Shown in pieces: positions 47,286-59,349 of a stretch of DNA of 64,000 bases. Source of the DNA: Tolypeutes matacus (Eukaryota; Chordata; Mammalia; Cingulata; Chlamyphoridae); assembly GCA_026826555.1 (NCBI GenBank), contig JAKSZT010054324.1, positions 2,521,143 through 2,585,142 of the forward strand. Direction: 5' to 3'. The position numbers and the translations under genes were made by a program. The notes under the pieces were generated by a model, which saw only the letters and a list, made by a program, of their open reading frames with translations, ran no database searches and was not told the DNA's origin. Numbering within the stretch: position 1 is the stretch's first letter; each line of letters starts with the position of its first letter.

Positions 47286-47918
47286 TTAATGCTTATGTAA
47301 ATTTTTGGAACCTGGCAAGATGCAATTATTTTTAGGATAATTACTCACTGTTGAGGATTCTTTTAAGAATCCTTTGCAGTTTAGAATTCATTGGCTTCTT
47401 CCCTCCAGGACAGGTGGGAAGTGTTTCCTCCTGTGCTATTTGAATCTCTAGGTTGGAATTCTGTAACTCATTGATGGTTAGAGGTCTCTTTAGCTGAAGC
47501 CTTGCCATGCTTCTTCTCCAATGGAGGGGATCATTAACAGCTGTCAGTATTTCAAGAATTGGTAGAACTTTGGAAGAAATCCAAAGTAAGTTTTATAGTC
47601 CTACTTTCTAAGAAAACAACAAAATTAATTTGACAGGACTGTGTGGAGTTTTGTTGTAACCTGAAGCTATGTTATACAGCTCCACGTTGCCAGTAGCATA
47701 TCATTCATTACAACTCTGTCAGCATTTATATTATATCCCTACATTGCAGTAGTTTTGGATTCTTTCTTAAAATATGCTACAGGCTAGGCCGAAGCTTTCA
47801 AGTTCTCAGAATATGAGTTAATGCTGTATGTGGTTGTTAGTGCTTTATTTCTTTGGCATAGATTCCCCCCACCCCTACCCCACCACCAAGACACGAGAAC
47901 CAGGAGGCTGGAAGGTTC
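47286..47918. other. Unassigned sequence
   Basis: No gene or named repeat supported. A C-rich patch lies at 47865-47887 immediately before the SINE. Confidence 0.4.
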
Positions 47919-48196
47919 AAAGAGATTGATAGGGAAAGCGGCTATGGCTCAATTGGTTGGGCTCTCGTTTACCATATGGGAGACCTAGGTTCGATTCCTG
48001 GGGCCTCCTTGTGAAGGCAAGCCGGCCCACCCGACATGGTGGGCTGGGCGCACTGAGCTGGTGCAGAAAGATGATGCAACAAAGACAAGCAGATGCAGAG
48101 AAACACACAGCAAATGGACACAGAGAGCACAAGCAGCAAGGGGGAGGGCATAAATAAATAAAAATAAATCTTAAAAAAAAAAAAAGAGATTGATAG
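47919..48196 (+). mobile_element. DAS-SINE (armadillo tRNA-derived SINE), full length
   Basis: The body (47933-48182) starts ggaaagcggctatggctcaa with an A box tggctcaattgg (47945-47956) and a B box ggttcgattcc (47988-47998). It continues through the family body (gtgaaggcaagccggcccac, cacagcaaatggacacagag, acaagcagcaaggg), taaataaat units and a poly(A) tail. The 14-bp duplication aaagagattgatag is at 47919-47932 and 48183-48196. The head is the usual tRNA-Ala-like type. The intact duplication and tail indicate a fairly recent insertion. Open frames here are shadows. Confidence 0.95.
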
Positions 48197-48899
48197 AATA
48201 TTGTTCGCCTATCCTACGTAGTCGCACTGGTATTTGGAAGATACATAACACCCAGTGGAATTCATCTCTGTGTAGAAAATTCCTATCCACGTTTCTACTA
48301 GGAATCATAGCAGAGAAAGTTCAAACTAAAATTTTGAAATGTGATGCAAAATTGTTTTTGAAAATATAATTTACTAATATAATTCACTAAATATCCCCTA
48401 TATAATCATGAACATAAGAAATTTTCCATAGAGCTTAACACTAGAAAAATCTATATCCTCTGGGGATTTGATATATGAGCTCATTTGCTGACAAGAAAAT
48501 TTATGTAATTCCCACCCCACAACCCCCAGGTTTCTCTTTTTGTTTTTGCTGCCAGGAACCCCAGAGCTACGTTTGTGCCTAATCAGAATAAGGATTTTAA
48601 GTCATACGATTGCAATATTTGCTTTTTCTATTTATTACAGTTCTAATCTCTTTTTATTTTAAAAAAAATAGATTTTATGGGAAGGTATTGTTTTCTAAAC
48701 TGCCTAAATCCTCTCTGGAAGGAAGTAGAGAATAAATAAATCAGACTTAATAAAATGAATCATTACTTTTCCATTTGGCTTAAATGTATCAGTTTCGGAA
48801 GACAGACACAGGTTTCTATTTGATTTTAAACATTTGACCAGCTTTGATTTTATTTTTAAATTTTATTTTATTTTACATGAACATGCTCACATACTTAAC
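48197..48899. other. Unassigned sequence
   Basis: No gene or named repeat supported. Confidence 0.4.
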
Positions 48900-49080
48900 T
48901 CCCCATCAGATTTACCTGGTGAATTTTTAAAATGCACATTCCTAGGTTCTTCCCACATTTACTTGATCAGAACCTCTTGGGATGGAGTCGGGAAAATCTG
49001 CTTTTGGCCAATACTTGAGTTGATTTCTATACAACCAGTAAGGAACAATCTATGGATTGCATTTGGGAACCACTGGCAAT
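48900..49080 (+). repeat. MER5A-type hAT-Charlie DNA transposon fossil
   Basis: 'tcagatttacctggtgaatt', 'aaaatgcacattcctaggtt', 'ttgatcagaacctcttggga' and 'catttgggaaccactgg' occur in the order of the MER5A consensus. Non-autonomous; no coding. Confidence 0.65.
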
Positions 49081-50401
49081 CTTTCTTAGCCTGATTTTTC
49101 TTTTCTTTTGTTAAATGAGTACAATATAACCTTGTCTGCCCGGCAGGGTTAAAATGGGACTCAAGTGTTACTTGTTCCCTTGGATCTGTCCACTTGGTTC
49201 TTTGTGGGACCTTTAACCATCTTACTAGGATGGTATTTGAAAGCAGCACACCCCATACAGCAGTGTGCCAATTTGGAACCTGGCTGGCTCCTTGACACCA
49301 AGCCTGAAATTAAGTAATTTCTTACTCTTTTATTTTATTTTCATTTATTTTCTTCCTTCATTTGTGAATGCTATGGGTGTGGATAAGATTTGGGCAACCC
49401 TGGAATGGTAAAATTCAATGAGCAAGTTAACCTTTCTCTCCTTAGGATTCGTGAAGGAGCTAAACACACAAAGGGCAATGTTAAATAGAAAAGCAGTGTT
49501 GAAATTTATTACTAATTTTGGGCCCATATGCAAGAGAAACTCTCTCAAGAGATGACCTGATAACCTTCTAACATACTCACCAAAAGAGTCAAATTGTCTG
49601 TTTCCTCTGTAAAACACCCATACTGATGCCCAGGGCACACTGTACACTCAGCATATCTGTTACCATCAAGAGTCTGTCATGTTTGTTCAAAAATCTTTAT
49701 ATGATACCTGTTCCTATTATGGAAATTATATAATTTACTTAAACATTCTGTATATTAATTAAATGTGAATGGAAAATAAAAGCAATGATAATTAAAACTC
49801 ACTTGAGTGCTTTGCAGGACTACATAAATATATAGTATTTTTAAATGCTGGTGCTTTCTATTTATATAAATTTATATCTATTCTTCAACATTTGGGTGAA
49901 GAGCTAAAGCCATTTCTATAAATGTTGATCTGTTAATTGGAATACCAAGCTTGATTTATTACATAAACCATGCCTACTGGCCTTTTCTTACCTCTGGAAA
50001 CCACAAACTTACTAGTTGGATAGTGTATTTAAAAGGAGGAATTCACAGGAAAACAGGGGACAAGAAAAGAAAAGTCTAGGCCTATCTTCAAAGAGCAGGT
50101 CCTTCATCAACTTACCCACAGCATTATAAGGAAGAAGAAATTATGGAAAAGAGCTACTCCCATGATACCTTAAAGCTTGATGGTCACAATCACTTATAAA
50201 TATTTCCCTATAAGTTTCCTAGAAACTGACCCAAATTGGTGGTGGGGGATGGGGAAGCAGGGAGAAAATTCCTTTCCTCAAATATACGGTCTTTTGAGGA
50301 CACGGATGATTCCTCATACATCTTTACCTTTCCCACTTCCTCAAAGCCTAGATCTCAATAAGCATTGGTTAAATAAATGAAATCAAAATAATTTTTGTTT
50401 A
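49081..50401. other. Unassigned sequence
   Basis: Minus-strand frames at 48959-49249 and 49345-49647 have no recognisable motif. The second, 100 residues long, was considered and not supported as a gene. Confidence 0.4.
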
Positions 50402-50805
50402 ACATAGTGAACCCTGTTGAGGATGATAACTGTGGTTAATAGTACAAATATAAGATTGTACTTTCATGAATGATAACAAATGTTCTTTCATGAACATTAC
50501 AAGGTGTTAATAAAAGGTTGGTATATGGGAAAAATACACCTAATGCAAATATGGACTGTATTAATAGTAGTGTTTTAATATTATTTCATCAACTCTAACA
50601 AAGGTTCCACACCAATGCTATGTGTCAACAATAGTTGGGGGAAGAAGTTATGAGATTTTTCATTTAGGAGTAATGAAAATGTTATAAAATTGATTGTCAT
50701 TATGAATGCACAACCCTATGATTATTTAGGCAGCCCTTGATTGTACACTTTGGATGGGTTATATGGAATGTGAATATATTTCAATAAAACTGCTTCTGAA
50801 AAATT
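50402..50805 (+). repeat. Probable L1 3' tail, plus orientation
   Basis: 'ttgtacactttggatgggtt' followed by 'aatatatttcaataaaactg' is a common terminal signature of old L1-type 3' UTRs. Upstream text (gtggttaatagtacaaatat) also fits. No coding part is present. Confidence 0.45.
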
Positions 50806-51077
50806 ACTGGAGCAGTGAGTACCCCCCAAAATATTTTGTAAACTGCAAAACACTGGCTAAAATATAGTTATTTAACCATCAGACAATTCATTGACAGCAA
50901 ATAGTATGATTAACTCAGATGCCATTATAATTTGACTTTTTTTATGATTTAGTATAATTAGGATCACCATGGGTTAAGAAACCACTGATCAAAATTCCCT
51001 CTAGAAAAAGCTTTTGCTGATTGATTCCTAGGTTTATCCTGGCATATTAATAATAATAAGAATATTTACAAAAGCAA

Positions 51078-51290
51078 AAACAACTAACTTTATAGGGTAC
51101 ATATTATGAGCCTAATACTGTACAATACCTCATTTGACTCTCACAACCAAATGAAGTAGACACTGTGGTTTTCCTTATTTGCAAGTGAGAAAATGTTAAC
51201 TTTGAGAAGTCAAATAGCATGCTCAGTATATATCAAATTAATGATGAGGCTAAGGTCTTAACTCAGGGTTTCACTCTAGAGCTGGTTTTT
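51078..51290 (-). repeat. MIR SINE, minus orientation
   Basis: 'tacatattatgagcctaata', 'catttgactctcacaaccaa', 'cttatttgcaagtgagaaaa' and 'taaggtcttaactcagggtt' follow the antisense MIR order across more than 200 bp. Confidence 0.6.
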
Positions 51291-52058
51291 TAACACATAC
51301 TGTATTGTGTTACATGAGCTGTTTTGGGATATTTCATTTTGTGAATGATCCTGCTAAGCAGTTTACAGTATGATTTATTTATAAATGTTCAATTTTAGCT
51401 CTTCAGGGTAGTTTGTCTTTGTCAAAGTATTATGTATGTTAGTCCATGTATGTTAATTGACTCAGACTAGTTGAAAACCAAGTTTCTTGTAAACCAGATA
51501 GTATGATTAGGGTACCATAAAAACAGGAGCAGCCATCATGGGTCACACTGTTTGCCCACCTAGCCCAGTATTCTTTTCAGGACGACCATCAAAGGGTGGC
51601 TTCAGGTAGGACGAGTACCGAAATGGATATTCAAAAGAACTCTAAAGTTTTGTTTGTAGTCCATTATGGACATATCATTCCTTAACCTAATATTTAAAAA
51701 TAAACAAGCACTTCTTGCATCTGTTTATACTTTTAGTCCTTGCAAATGGGATAATTTAAACAAATTTAATACAGGAATTCCCTGTCTTGACCATGGATTT
51801 AATCATCAAGGCCTGGAGTAGAAAAATTATTCTAGCAACATTCTTCCCTACAAATCCTGGGTGTCATTACATATCCTTCAACTCTTTTTTAATGTCTTTT
51901 TAACATTCTAGAGGCAATCCCAAATATGTTTCAAATTATAAAAAATGATAAGAATCTGTACTGATATTTTTGCACCTGCAAGTTCCATTGCCATATCTCA
52001 TGTAGCTTTTTCACTATAAAAAAAAAATCACCCCCTTGGAAAAGGTGGTATCATGTAT
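51291..52058. other. Unassigned; possible old CR1-type tail at 51530-51680
   Basis: 'catcatgggtcacactg' followed by 'ccacctagcccagtattctt' resembles a phrase in amniote CR1-type LINE or derived SINE tails. Otherwise nothing is supported. Confidence 0.25.
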
Positions 52059-52252
52059 GAAAAATCAAGTGGGGGCCTCCTGGTGAAGGCAAGCCGGCCC
52101 ACACGGCACGGTGAGCTGACGCAGCCGGATGACCCAGCAAGGGGAGACAAGCAGACACAGAAAAACGCACAGCAAATGGACACAGCGAGCACAAGCAGCA
52201 AGGGGGGATAAATGAATAAATAAATAAAATCTTTAAAAAAAGAAAAAAATCA
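52059..52252 (+). mobile_element. DAS-SINE, 5'-truncated
   Basis: The body starts at about 52071 with gcctcctggtgaaggcaagc, so the tRNA head with A and B boxes is lost. The rest of the body matches the 47.9-kb copy, including cacagcaaatggacacagcg and acaagcagcaagggg, followed by taaataaa units and A tail. An approximate duplication, gaaaaatca / aaaaaaatca, flanks it. Confidence 0.92.
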
Positions 52253-53625
52253 TTTGGCTTGGTAAGAAAGTTTATGAACATATACAAAACAGATGTCTTC
52301 AGGGACATACTTTAGAGTGTAAATTCGGAGTATGCATATGAGTATACCTTGGAACCTTTTAAGTAGGCTTAATAGTTAATTTTTTCACTGTTATGCTTTG
52401 CTTTGCTTTTTAATCTAGACACTATGGGTCCTATAAACAACTGAGAAGCCTAACCAAATAGCTAAGCTGAACTGACTGAGAATATCTTGGTAAATTAAGC
52501 TGAAAAAATATTCCATGATTGCCCTCCTTAATTAACATGTTTGGGTTAATGGCTGCAGCAGCAGTATTTACCATTTATGCCACATTGCCACTAATTTAGG
52601 ATCAAGTCTGAAAGCACCTAACTGCATTGTAGATCTGAGTTCTCACTATACAGAAAAGATGAAGATTTATGCACTTGTTTATGAGCCTTTCTTGTGGCTA
52701 TATTATGGATATGTGTACACGTTACTCACTTTTGACATGCCCCACACATTTTATGTTTGTGGAGAAGGAGAGGGTGGTTCATGGGAGGATTGATTAGGTT
52801 GAATTGGCTCTTATAATTGGGCTTTCAAATATTTTTAGACAAATTACCTTAAAAATTCTGTATAAGAATTATCATTCTTATGATCAAACCCATATATAGT
52901 GGGTTCTAAAATAATATCAGGTTTGTTCAAGTAGGATTAGCTTCTGCTATACCACCTTGCCTGCATTTCAGAAACACCTGGCGGGAAAAATCCGAAAATA
53001 TCAATTTGTTCTTTAATGTATTCCCTAAATCACAATAGTGGGAGAGGAATACTGAAAAAAATATTTATCAAAATATTCCAATGTTCTATGAAGCCTTAGA
53101 AGACATCCTGCTATTGGAAAGACAAGGAGGATGGAACAAAGCTAGGTCTAGGCACCAAAGGTACTAGTGTCTGCCTCCACAATGTTATCTGTTGGACCTT
53201 CTTCCACCCAAAGCAGAACTCCACTTTTTTCCCCCATCATATCTAATATTAACATTTATTGACCCCATATCTTCCTTTTACACTGTCTTGATATAACCCT
53301 GCACTGGAACTGCTCCTGCTTTCACTGCTTGGCATTGAACATGTTGATTGGCTTCTCTATATTTCTCAACTAACTCAGTGCCCTTAGAGAAAATACAAGT
53401 ACCCTAAAAAAGAGGGTCTGGCTCTATATTCTACCTCCTCAGAGAATGATGGTAAGATGCCTTCTGCCCACCTTCTCAAGCATAATCGCTCTATCTTTTT
53501 GTTCCCAGTTCCTAACTCCTTTGCCTCAGACTCAGTTTTCATCACTTTGCCCATCCCACTTTTAATTAGGTATCATTTTATTTCAAGAGGGATTTAAAAC
53601 ATGGAAAAAAACCTAAGGAAAAAAC
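52253..53625. other. Unassigned, with a possible conserved segment at 52500-52720
   Basis: Bases 52500-52720 are non-repetitive and contain homeodomain-type TAATTA (ccttaattaaca), a CAG triplet cluster (ctgcagcagcagta) and a balanced composition. The remainder shows pyrimidine-rich text that I cannot assign. Confidence 0.35.
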
Positions 53626-53629
53626 TAAC

Positions 53630-55640
53630 AGTCACCCTCAGCCCACCTCCCAAATTAACCACTGTTAACTCTGATATGTTAGCTTCCAATCTTTAGTCTG
53701 TGTGTGCATGTGTATTTATTTGAACAAATAATTTATGGATGCATCTTTCCTCATTTATGTGTTTTAATTATAGCATAGAAGATTAAAGCTAGAATTTTCA
53801 TTATTCCCTATCTCCATTCTGCTTCCCTTAATAAACCCCCTAGATGCACTCTGAATGTTATGAAATATATGGATTTGGTGTGAGTTCATCCAATTCACTT
53901 TTTTTTTCTTTTTAATTTTTTTATTTTTTAAAGGATACTTAGATTATATAAATGTTACACAAAAAATATAGGGATTCCAATACGCCCCACCTACCACACC
54001 TCCCACAACCTCCCACATAAACATCCTTCATTAGTGTGGCACATTAATTGCAATTGATAAACACATCCTGGGGCTTTGCCATTAAACATGGACCGTAGTT
54101 CACACTGTAGAACACACACACTCCCACACAGTTCTGCATGTTATGTGATGATATAAAATGGCTTTTATCTGTCATTGCAGTGTCTCTCAGGACAATTCCC
54201 AAGTCCTGAAAAAGCCCCCATATTACAACTGCTTTTCCTTCTCCCTGCCCCCAGAGCCTCCAGTGGCCACTGGCTTCACATCAATGTTGTAATTTCTTCC
54301 AATGCTTGAATCACAATATATCTATAGTAGAATACCAATAGGTCCACTCTAGTCCATAGCTCTTCCCCATTCCTGAGGAGTCTGGGATGGTGTCTACTCC
54401 ACCTCCAATTGAGAGAGGGCTTATATCCCATGGGGAAGATGGATGGGACTATGCTTCCTGCAGCTGTAGACTCCATTCCCTGGGATGGTTGTTGTCCATC
54501 ATCATCTCCCTGCCAGTTGTCCTGGGTGAGTCCAATGAGCTATAGAGTAGGAGTTGCAGCTCCACTGAGGTTCTGGGCCCAGTTGGCACATAGACAGCCC
54601 AAAGATTCAAGTCTCTGGATGTACACCTACAAATTCCAGCACCAAATATAGGTTAGAATAGAAGGGACAGATGAGCCATGTGCAGGGAAGACATAACTGC
54701 GTCCAACTCTGTTACTCTCAGGAGCACAAACTCCTAAGTAGGCCCACTGGCAAGGCACCAAACTCTGGAACTATCCACCCTGACCATAGAACCTGGGTGT
54801 CTCCAGAGCCCTCAGAAGCCCCACTGTTTGGGATAGTATTCACTTTGGAAGTCTATGAGATCCTACTGAGATGTGTATAAGCGTTACCTCTGGGATGACC
54901 TCCCAACTCACTTTGAAGTCTCTTAGCCATATAAACTCATCTGTCTTTACCTTTTCCGCCTTTCATTTGAGGCCTTTTTCCTGTCGCATTGCCAATTGGT
55001 ACTTGGTAGCAATCCCTCACTTCCAGGGAGGCTCATCCCTGGGATTCATGTCCCATGCTGGGGGGAAGGTAGTGCGGTCCTGCCCCTGCACTTGGGGGAC
55101 TGTTGCTGCTCCCTTAGAGAATGTGGCAGAGCTTTCCAGGATGGGACTTCAGTATTCTTTCATTTAAAAGAATGCATATTCACACAATATATGAGACAGA
55201 GAAAGAATTTAAGCACCTCTATACTAAAAATCATACTAGTGATCTATCCTGTTGCTATTTATATATAGATAGATCAATTTTATTATTTTAAATGCTGTTT
55301 TGCACTGTAACAATTATTTTATGAAGTATTTATCCATTCTCTTATTGATGAGCATGTAGGATGTTTCCAATACTTTAATGTCACAACTAATGCTACAATA
55401 TGCAGTGATTTTCTGCAGTAACTAAAAAAACAGAATTTCTAGTCAGAGTATGTGACTTTCCAGTCAAATTTCAGCCAAAATTTTCCAATTAATTTATATT
55501 TTCACCAATAATATATAAGAATACCCACATTCTCATATATTGCCAATACTTGATATTGTGAAATATTTAAATGGAATTCAATCTGACAAGTTTAAATGGA
55601 ATCTCATTGTGGCTAAGTTGCTTTCCCAGATTCTTGGTGA
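53630..55640 (-). repeat. Old L1M fragment split by a younger insertion
   Basis: Bases 53630-53905 (ctcccaaattaaccactgtt, gtctgtgtgtgcatgtgtat) and 55250-55640 (agtatttatccattctctta, tgtttccaatactttaatg, tggaatctcattgtggctaa) are in the order of the antisense old L1 3' region. The retroposon at 53909-55170 sits between them. The split is an inference. Confidence 0.35.
53909..55170 (-). mobile_element. LINE-like (probable L1) 3' part, minus strand
   Basis: The poly(T)-rich left end (53907-53933) marks the 3' A tail on the minus strand. The first 600 bp are homologous to the plus-strand tail at 2206-3350. The right half (54500-55170) is G+C-richer non-coding sequence. Frames on both strands (54276-55268) have no recognised domain. 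I infer an L1 3' UTR from the tail and remembered xenarthran sequences; an alternative is a non-autonomous retroposon. Confidence 0.6.
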
Positions 55641-56467
55641 GATGAAAGCTGAATGAACTTTCAAATTGTTTCTTTCTTAATGCTTTTCTTTCTTCTAAAC
55701 AACTTACATTCTCCCTGGCTTCATAGTCTGGGGTGTTTCCAGCAATTCTACTGCAATTCTAATCCACCCTGCATAATGAACCCTTTCCTAGTTGGCTATT
55801 CAAGTCCCCTTTCTTCCTGGGAGGGGATATATAATTGCATTTACATTTGATGTTGCTGCACATGCCCCCCAAAATTGTTGTATACACATGTTGGTCATCT
55901 GGATAAATGTTTCCTATCTGTATCTTAGTTATTATATATTACATTACAGGTTTAATTTTCTGTTATGGGTAAGCAAGTAGACTACCTAGAACAGTCTGGT
56001 TATGATCCCATTGCATCATTGTGCAATTGAACTCTTGAACAATATCATATGTTGTGAGGATGTGTTAGCCTGCAAATAGCAGAAAACCATAACATAAATG
56101 AAGAAAATATATTTCATATTTAAAGAATTCCTGAATAGGTTTATTCCTATATCATATTAGTCCTAGTTAATTTCATTCTTTCATACTCAGCACTTGGGCT
56201 TTAATCTCTGACTTATCCCTGTTTCATCACAGGATGGCAGCCACTGGTCCAAACATTACTACCTAGTGTCATCGCATTCAAAGGGAGTGAGGCACTGTTT
56301 TCCTTCTCTCCTTTCTTTTTAACAACAGGGTCCCTTCTTGGACATCCTCCCAGCAGATTTTCATCCACATTTCATTGGGTCACATAGCAACTTCTAAAAC
56401 AATCACTGGAAGATCAAATAGAATTGCCATGAAAGGTTCTTATCAGTCAGGGGTTCATAACTCACTT
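55641..56467. other. Unassigned; interspersed-repeat-like at 56050-56450
   Basis: The second half ('cagaaaaccataacataaat', 'ggatggcagccactggtcca', 'catttcattgggtcacatag') has the feel of an old interspersed repeat that I cannot name. Confidence 0.3.
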
Positions 56468-56667
56468 AAGAACATAAAGGGGAAGTGGCTGTGGCTCAAT
56501 CAGTAGGGCTCCCGTTTACCATATGGGAGGCCCCGGGTTCAGCTCCTGGTGAAGGCAAGCCCGCCCGCACAGCGTGGTTAGCTGACCCAGCGAGCACAAG
56601 CAGCAAGGGGGGGATAAATGAATAAATAAATAAAATCTTTAAAAAAAAAAAAAAAAAGAACATAAAG
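56468..56667 (+). mobile_element. DAS-SINE with internal deletion
   Basis: The body (56480-56655) starts gggaagtggctgtggctcaa, with an A box tggctcaatcag (56492-56503) and a mutated B box ggttcagctcc (56536-56546). The body jumps from 'gttagctgac' to 'cagcgagcacaagcagcaag', lacking the roughly 70-bp block with 'acagcaaatggacacag' present in the other copies. A tail of 17 A follows. A perfect 12-bp duplication, aagaacataaag, is at 56468-56479 and 56656-56667. Confidence 0.95.
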
Positions 56668-57964
56668 AATTTAAGCTACATAAAGAAAAATAAACTTATA
56701 AAGTTTGATGATTTTATCAGAAACAACTACATAATAAATTCTAGATATATTAGATTTAAGTGTGGGAAAAAAATAAAAGACAATTTTGAATGAATATTTA
56801 TCTGATTTGGAGGAAAGAATAGTCTTTCTCAGAATATAAGAATAAATTAACTAAATGAGAAATAGATAACTTAATACTCTAGCCAGTATTAGATAGTAGA
56901 AAGGTAGAAAAAAATGTGTGAATTGGAAAAGAGAAAATCCACTTAAAAAGAACTGCAAATGACTAAGACACATTTAAAATGTGAATTCATGAAAAATATT
57001 AAGAAAAAAGTTTTCCTATGAAACTGTCCAAAATTTTATTTACAATTTGTGAAAATCACTTTGATAAAAGTTGGAAAAGCACTCCAGTTCTTGGGAGTAT
57101 AATTTTTTTTTGTAATTTTATGAAAGTAAATAGAGAAATATGTATCAAGAATGTTAAGCTTTTTCATGTCATTTGAATCAATAACCCTATTTCTGTGAAT
57201 CAATAGAAAAATTGAGGAAAATGTCAGAAATATAGAAAAAGTTTTATGTAGAAAGATATTTGTAAGATTTTTCTCATGTTAGCAAAAATTATTAAAAATG
57301 TGCAAGAAGTGTGGGATATATATGTTTTATGAATAATAATTCTTTAACAATTGTATTTTGAGTAATATTAAGTGACATGGGGAATAAAAACCCTAAAATA
57401 TATTGTCACTCCCTACAAAGAAATACTGCAAACTATTGCCTTAGAGTTTGTCTAATTCTTGTTCCCTGGCATGCCCAGTGAAATTTAGCAATATATCCTA
57501 ATTATTAAGTATCTTAACACTTTTGTGAGAGGCTTCAAATCACAATTCAAATACAACTGGCTCCAGAATTTAAATAAGCTAGTTAAATCACTATTTTATT
57601 CTCAATTTTTAAAATTGTAAATGAATAAATTTACAGGATCTTACCATGGTCTGCATCTTTAAAATGGCTGTGAGTTATGATCAGTCACAAATTTTTGTCA
57701 GGTTATCTCTTTATAAGCAATGTCTTTAAAGAAAATAATAATACAAGAAGTTGGTTCAGGAAGTATTTACATGAAAACAATGGCAAATCTTGAAAAAAAA
57801 ATGCTTTCATATGAAGAGATATGAAGATTTTATTAAATACACACACACACATATTGACATACATACCAGAGGGAAATTGGAAATTTCCAAGAGATAATTT
57901 CTTAACTGCAGTAAAAATATCATTTCTCTAAATGACACAAGACAATCTTAGCTTATTTCAAACC
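56668..57964. other. Unassigned AT-rich sequence
   Basis: No gene or named repeat supported. A short (CA)n run lies at 57839-57851. Confidence 0.45.
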
Positions 57965-58894
57965 TCATTTGTCCAGTAAATATTTACTGGGCACTTGTTA
58001 CTTTCCATCTGTCATTTGTGACACACGAATTGGAGACGCTCTCATTCTGATAATGGGTCCAGATTTCGTTCATTTAAGTGTGAAACATTGGTGCAGAATC
58101 TTTGAATTGTCACTACTGTGCTCATTTCCTTTAAGAATACGATTAGGCCAAACGACAACTAAGGCTACCCTCAAACAGATTGTTGGAGGAGGTTAGCCTT
58201 AAGACTCAACAGTTCAATTCTGCTGGATTCTTAATCAGGCCTCAGAAGGATATCCTCCACTCTCCTCATCCATATTAAATTGATATTTTTCCATTATGAA
58301 GTGCATCATTTTGTTCCTATCATAAGAATTAGTCATTAGAAGCTGTGTCACTTGGCCCCATAATTTAAGTCTTGGAATCTCTGCCATACCATAAGGTTGG
58401 GATGCTGAGAAAAATGATTTGTCAAACAGAATTCTTAAACACACCCCTCCAAAGTTTGTTGGGTTTCTTTTTGTTTTTGTTTATTGGGGCTTTTTTGTTT
58501 GTTTGTTTTGTTGTGGCTTGGGTTTTTTTTTTTGTTGTTGTTGTATGTTTGTTTGTTTTTCTTTGTTTTGCTTTTTCTTCTATATCTGCTGAGTATACTT
58601 CAGACCCCCAAAGTAGATATCAGGCACCTTCTTGTACCCAAGTCTCCTGATATTTACAAGTAAGGTTGCACAGGCCCCAAAAAAGGTTGTAAATCCTCTT
58701 GACTGGTTGACATGTTGGGTTAGCTAAGCAGTGTGGGGCGTTAATATGTGTACAAGAGGCTGCTGAAATCCTAGGTTTACATTTGGATCCTTGTTCAGTG
58801 ATTGAAAGTTTCAGCATTGTTGGGTGCGATTGCTGCTTAGGACACTTTTAGAGCAATGGAGGACTCTTTATCTAAAAACTTGATCACTCTTCCA
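57965..58894. other. Mostly unassigned; possible L2 start and a GTTT-rich patch
   Basis: 'ccagtaaatatttactgggc' at 57974 resembles the antisense L2 3' end. Bases 58020-58160 hold several CpG sites (cacgaattgg, gagacgctc, atacgatt, aacgacaa), unusual for this AT-rich window. Bases 58460-58575 are T/G-rich (tttgtttgtttt units). An exon-like minus-strand frame at 58235-58404 is discussed under findings. Confidence 0.35.
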
Positions 58895-59190
58895 GTACAC
58901 AAATACTCCTCTCTCCCAGCTCTCAAAATCAAACCTCATTATCTACCCCTATCTCCACATATTTAGGCCATGATGATCTTCCCCTTCTCTGAATTACATT
59001 ATTATTTAATGTCTTTACCATTTATTTGATATTCTTATTTGCACTGCTTTCAATTGCATGGCTTATACACCTAATTAGACTGTAAGTTCTTCCAGAGTAA
59101 TAGTTGTAACTACATTCCTTTGTACCGTCCATTGCCAGGTTCTGAGCTATGCTCATAATATGCACAAAATTGAAGTTGCTAGGTAAACCA
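58895..59190 (+). repeat. LINE L2 3' region, plus orientation
   Basis: 'atttgatattcttatttgca', 'ctaattagactgtaagttct', 'tccagagtaatagttgtaac' and 'tttgtaccgtccattgccag' follow the L2 3' UTR order. Confidence 0.5.
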
Positions 59191-59349
59191 ACAAATTAAC
59201 AAGCTAGTAGGATGGCTGAAGCACTTTTCTCAGATTTTATTAAGTACAAAAAGTATTTAAATCTGGACTAAATTAAAATCAAAGACAGAATTTGAGGATG
59301 ATTCCTGACAACATGAAGTTTTGAAACATTGAAATCCCATGCCAGGGCA

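Noticed and set aside
47957..48157. Possible functional tRNA gene suggested by A and B boxes
   Set aside because: The boxes belong to the tRNA-derived head of a DAS-SINE with A tail and target duplication; no cloverleaf with a proper acceptor stem is maintained.
49345..49647. 100-residue minus-strand frame
   Set aside because: No recognisable domain and no splice signals; AT-rich flanks make it a likely chance frame.
58372..58650. 92-residue V/F-rich plus-strand frame resembling a transmembrane protein
   Set aside because: Produced by a GTTT-rich simple-sequence patch.
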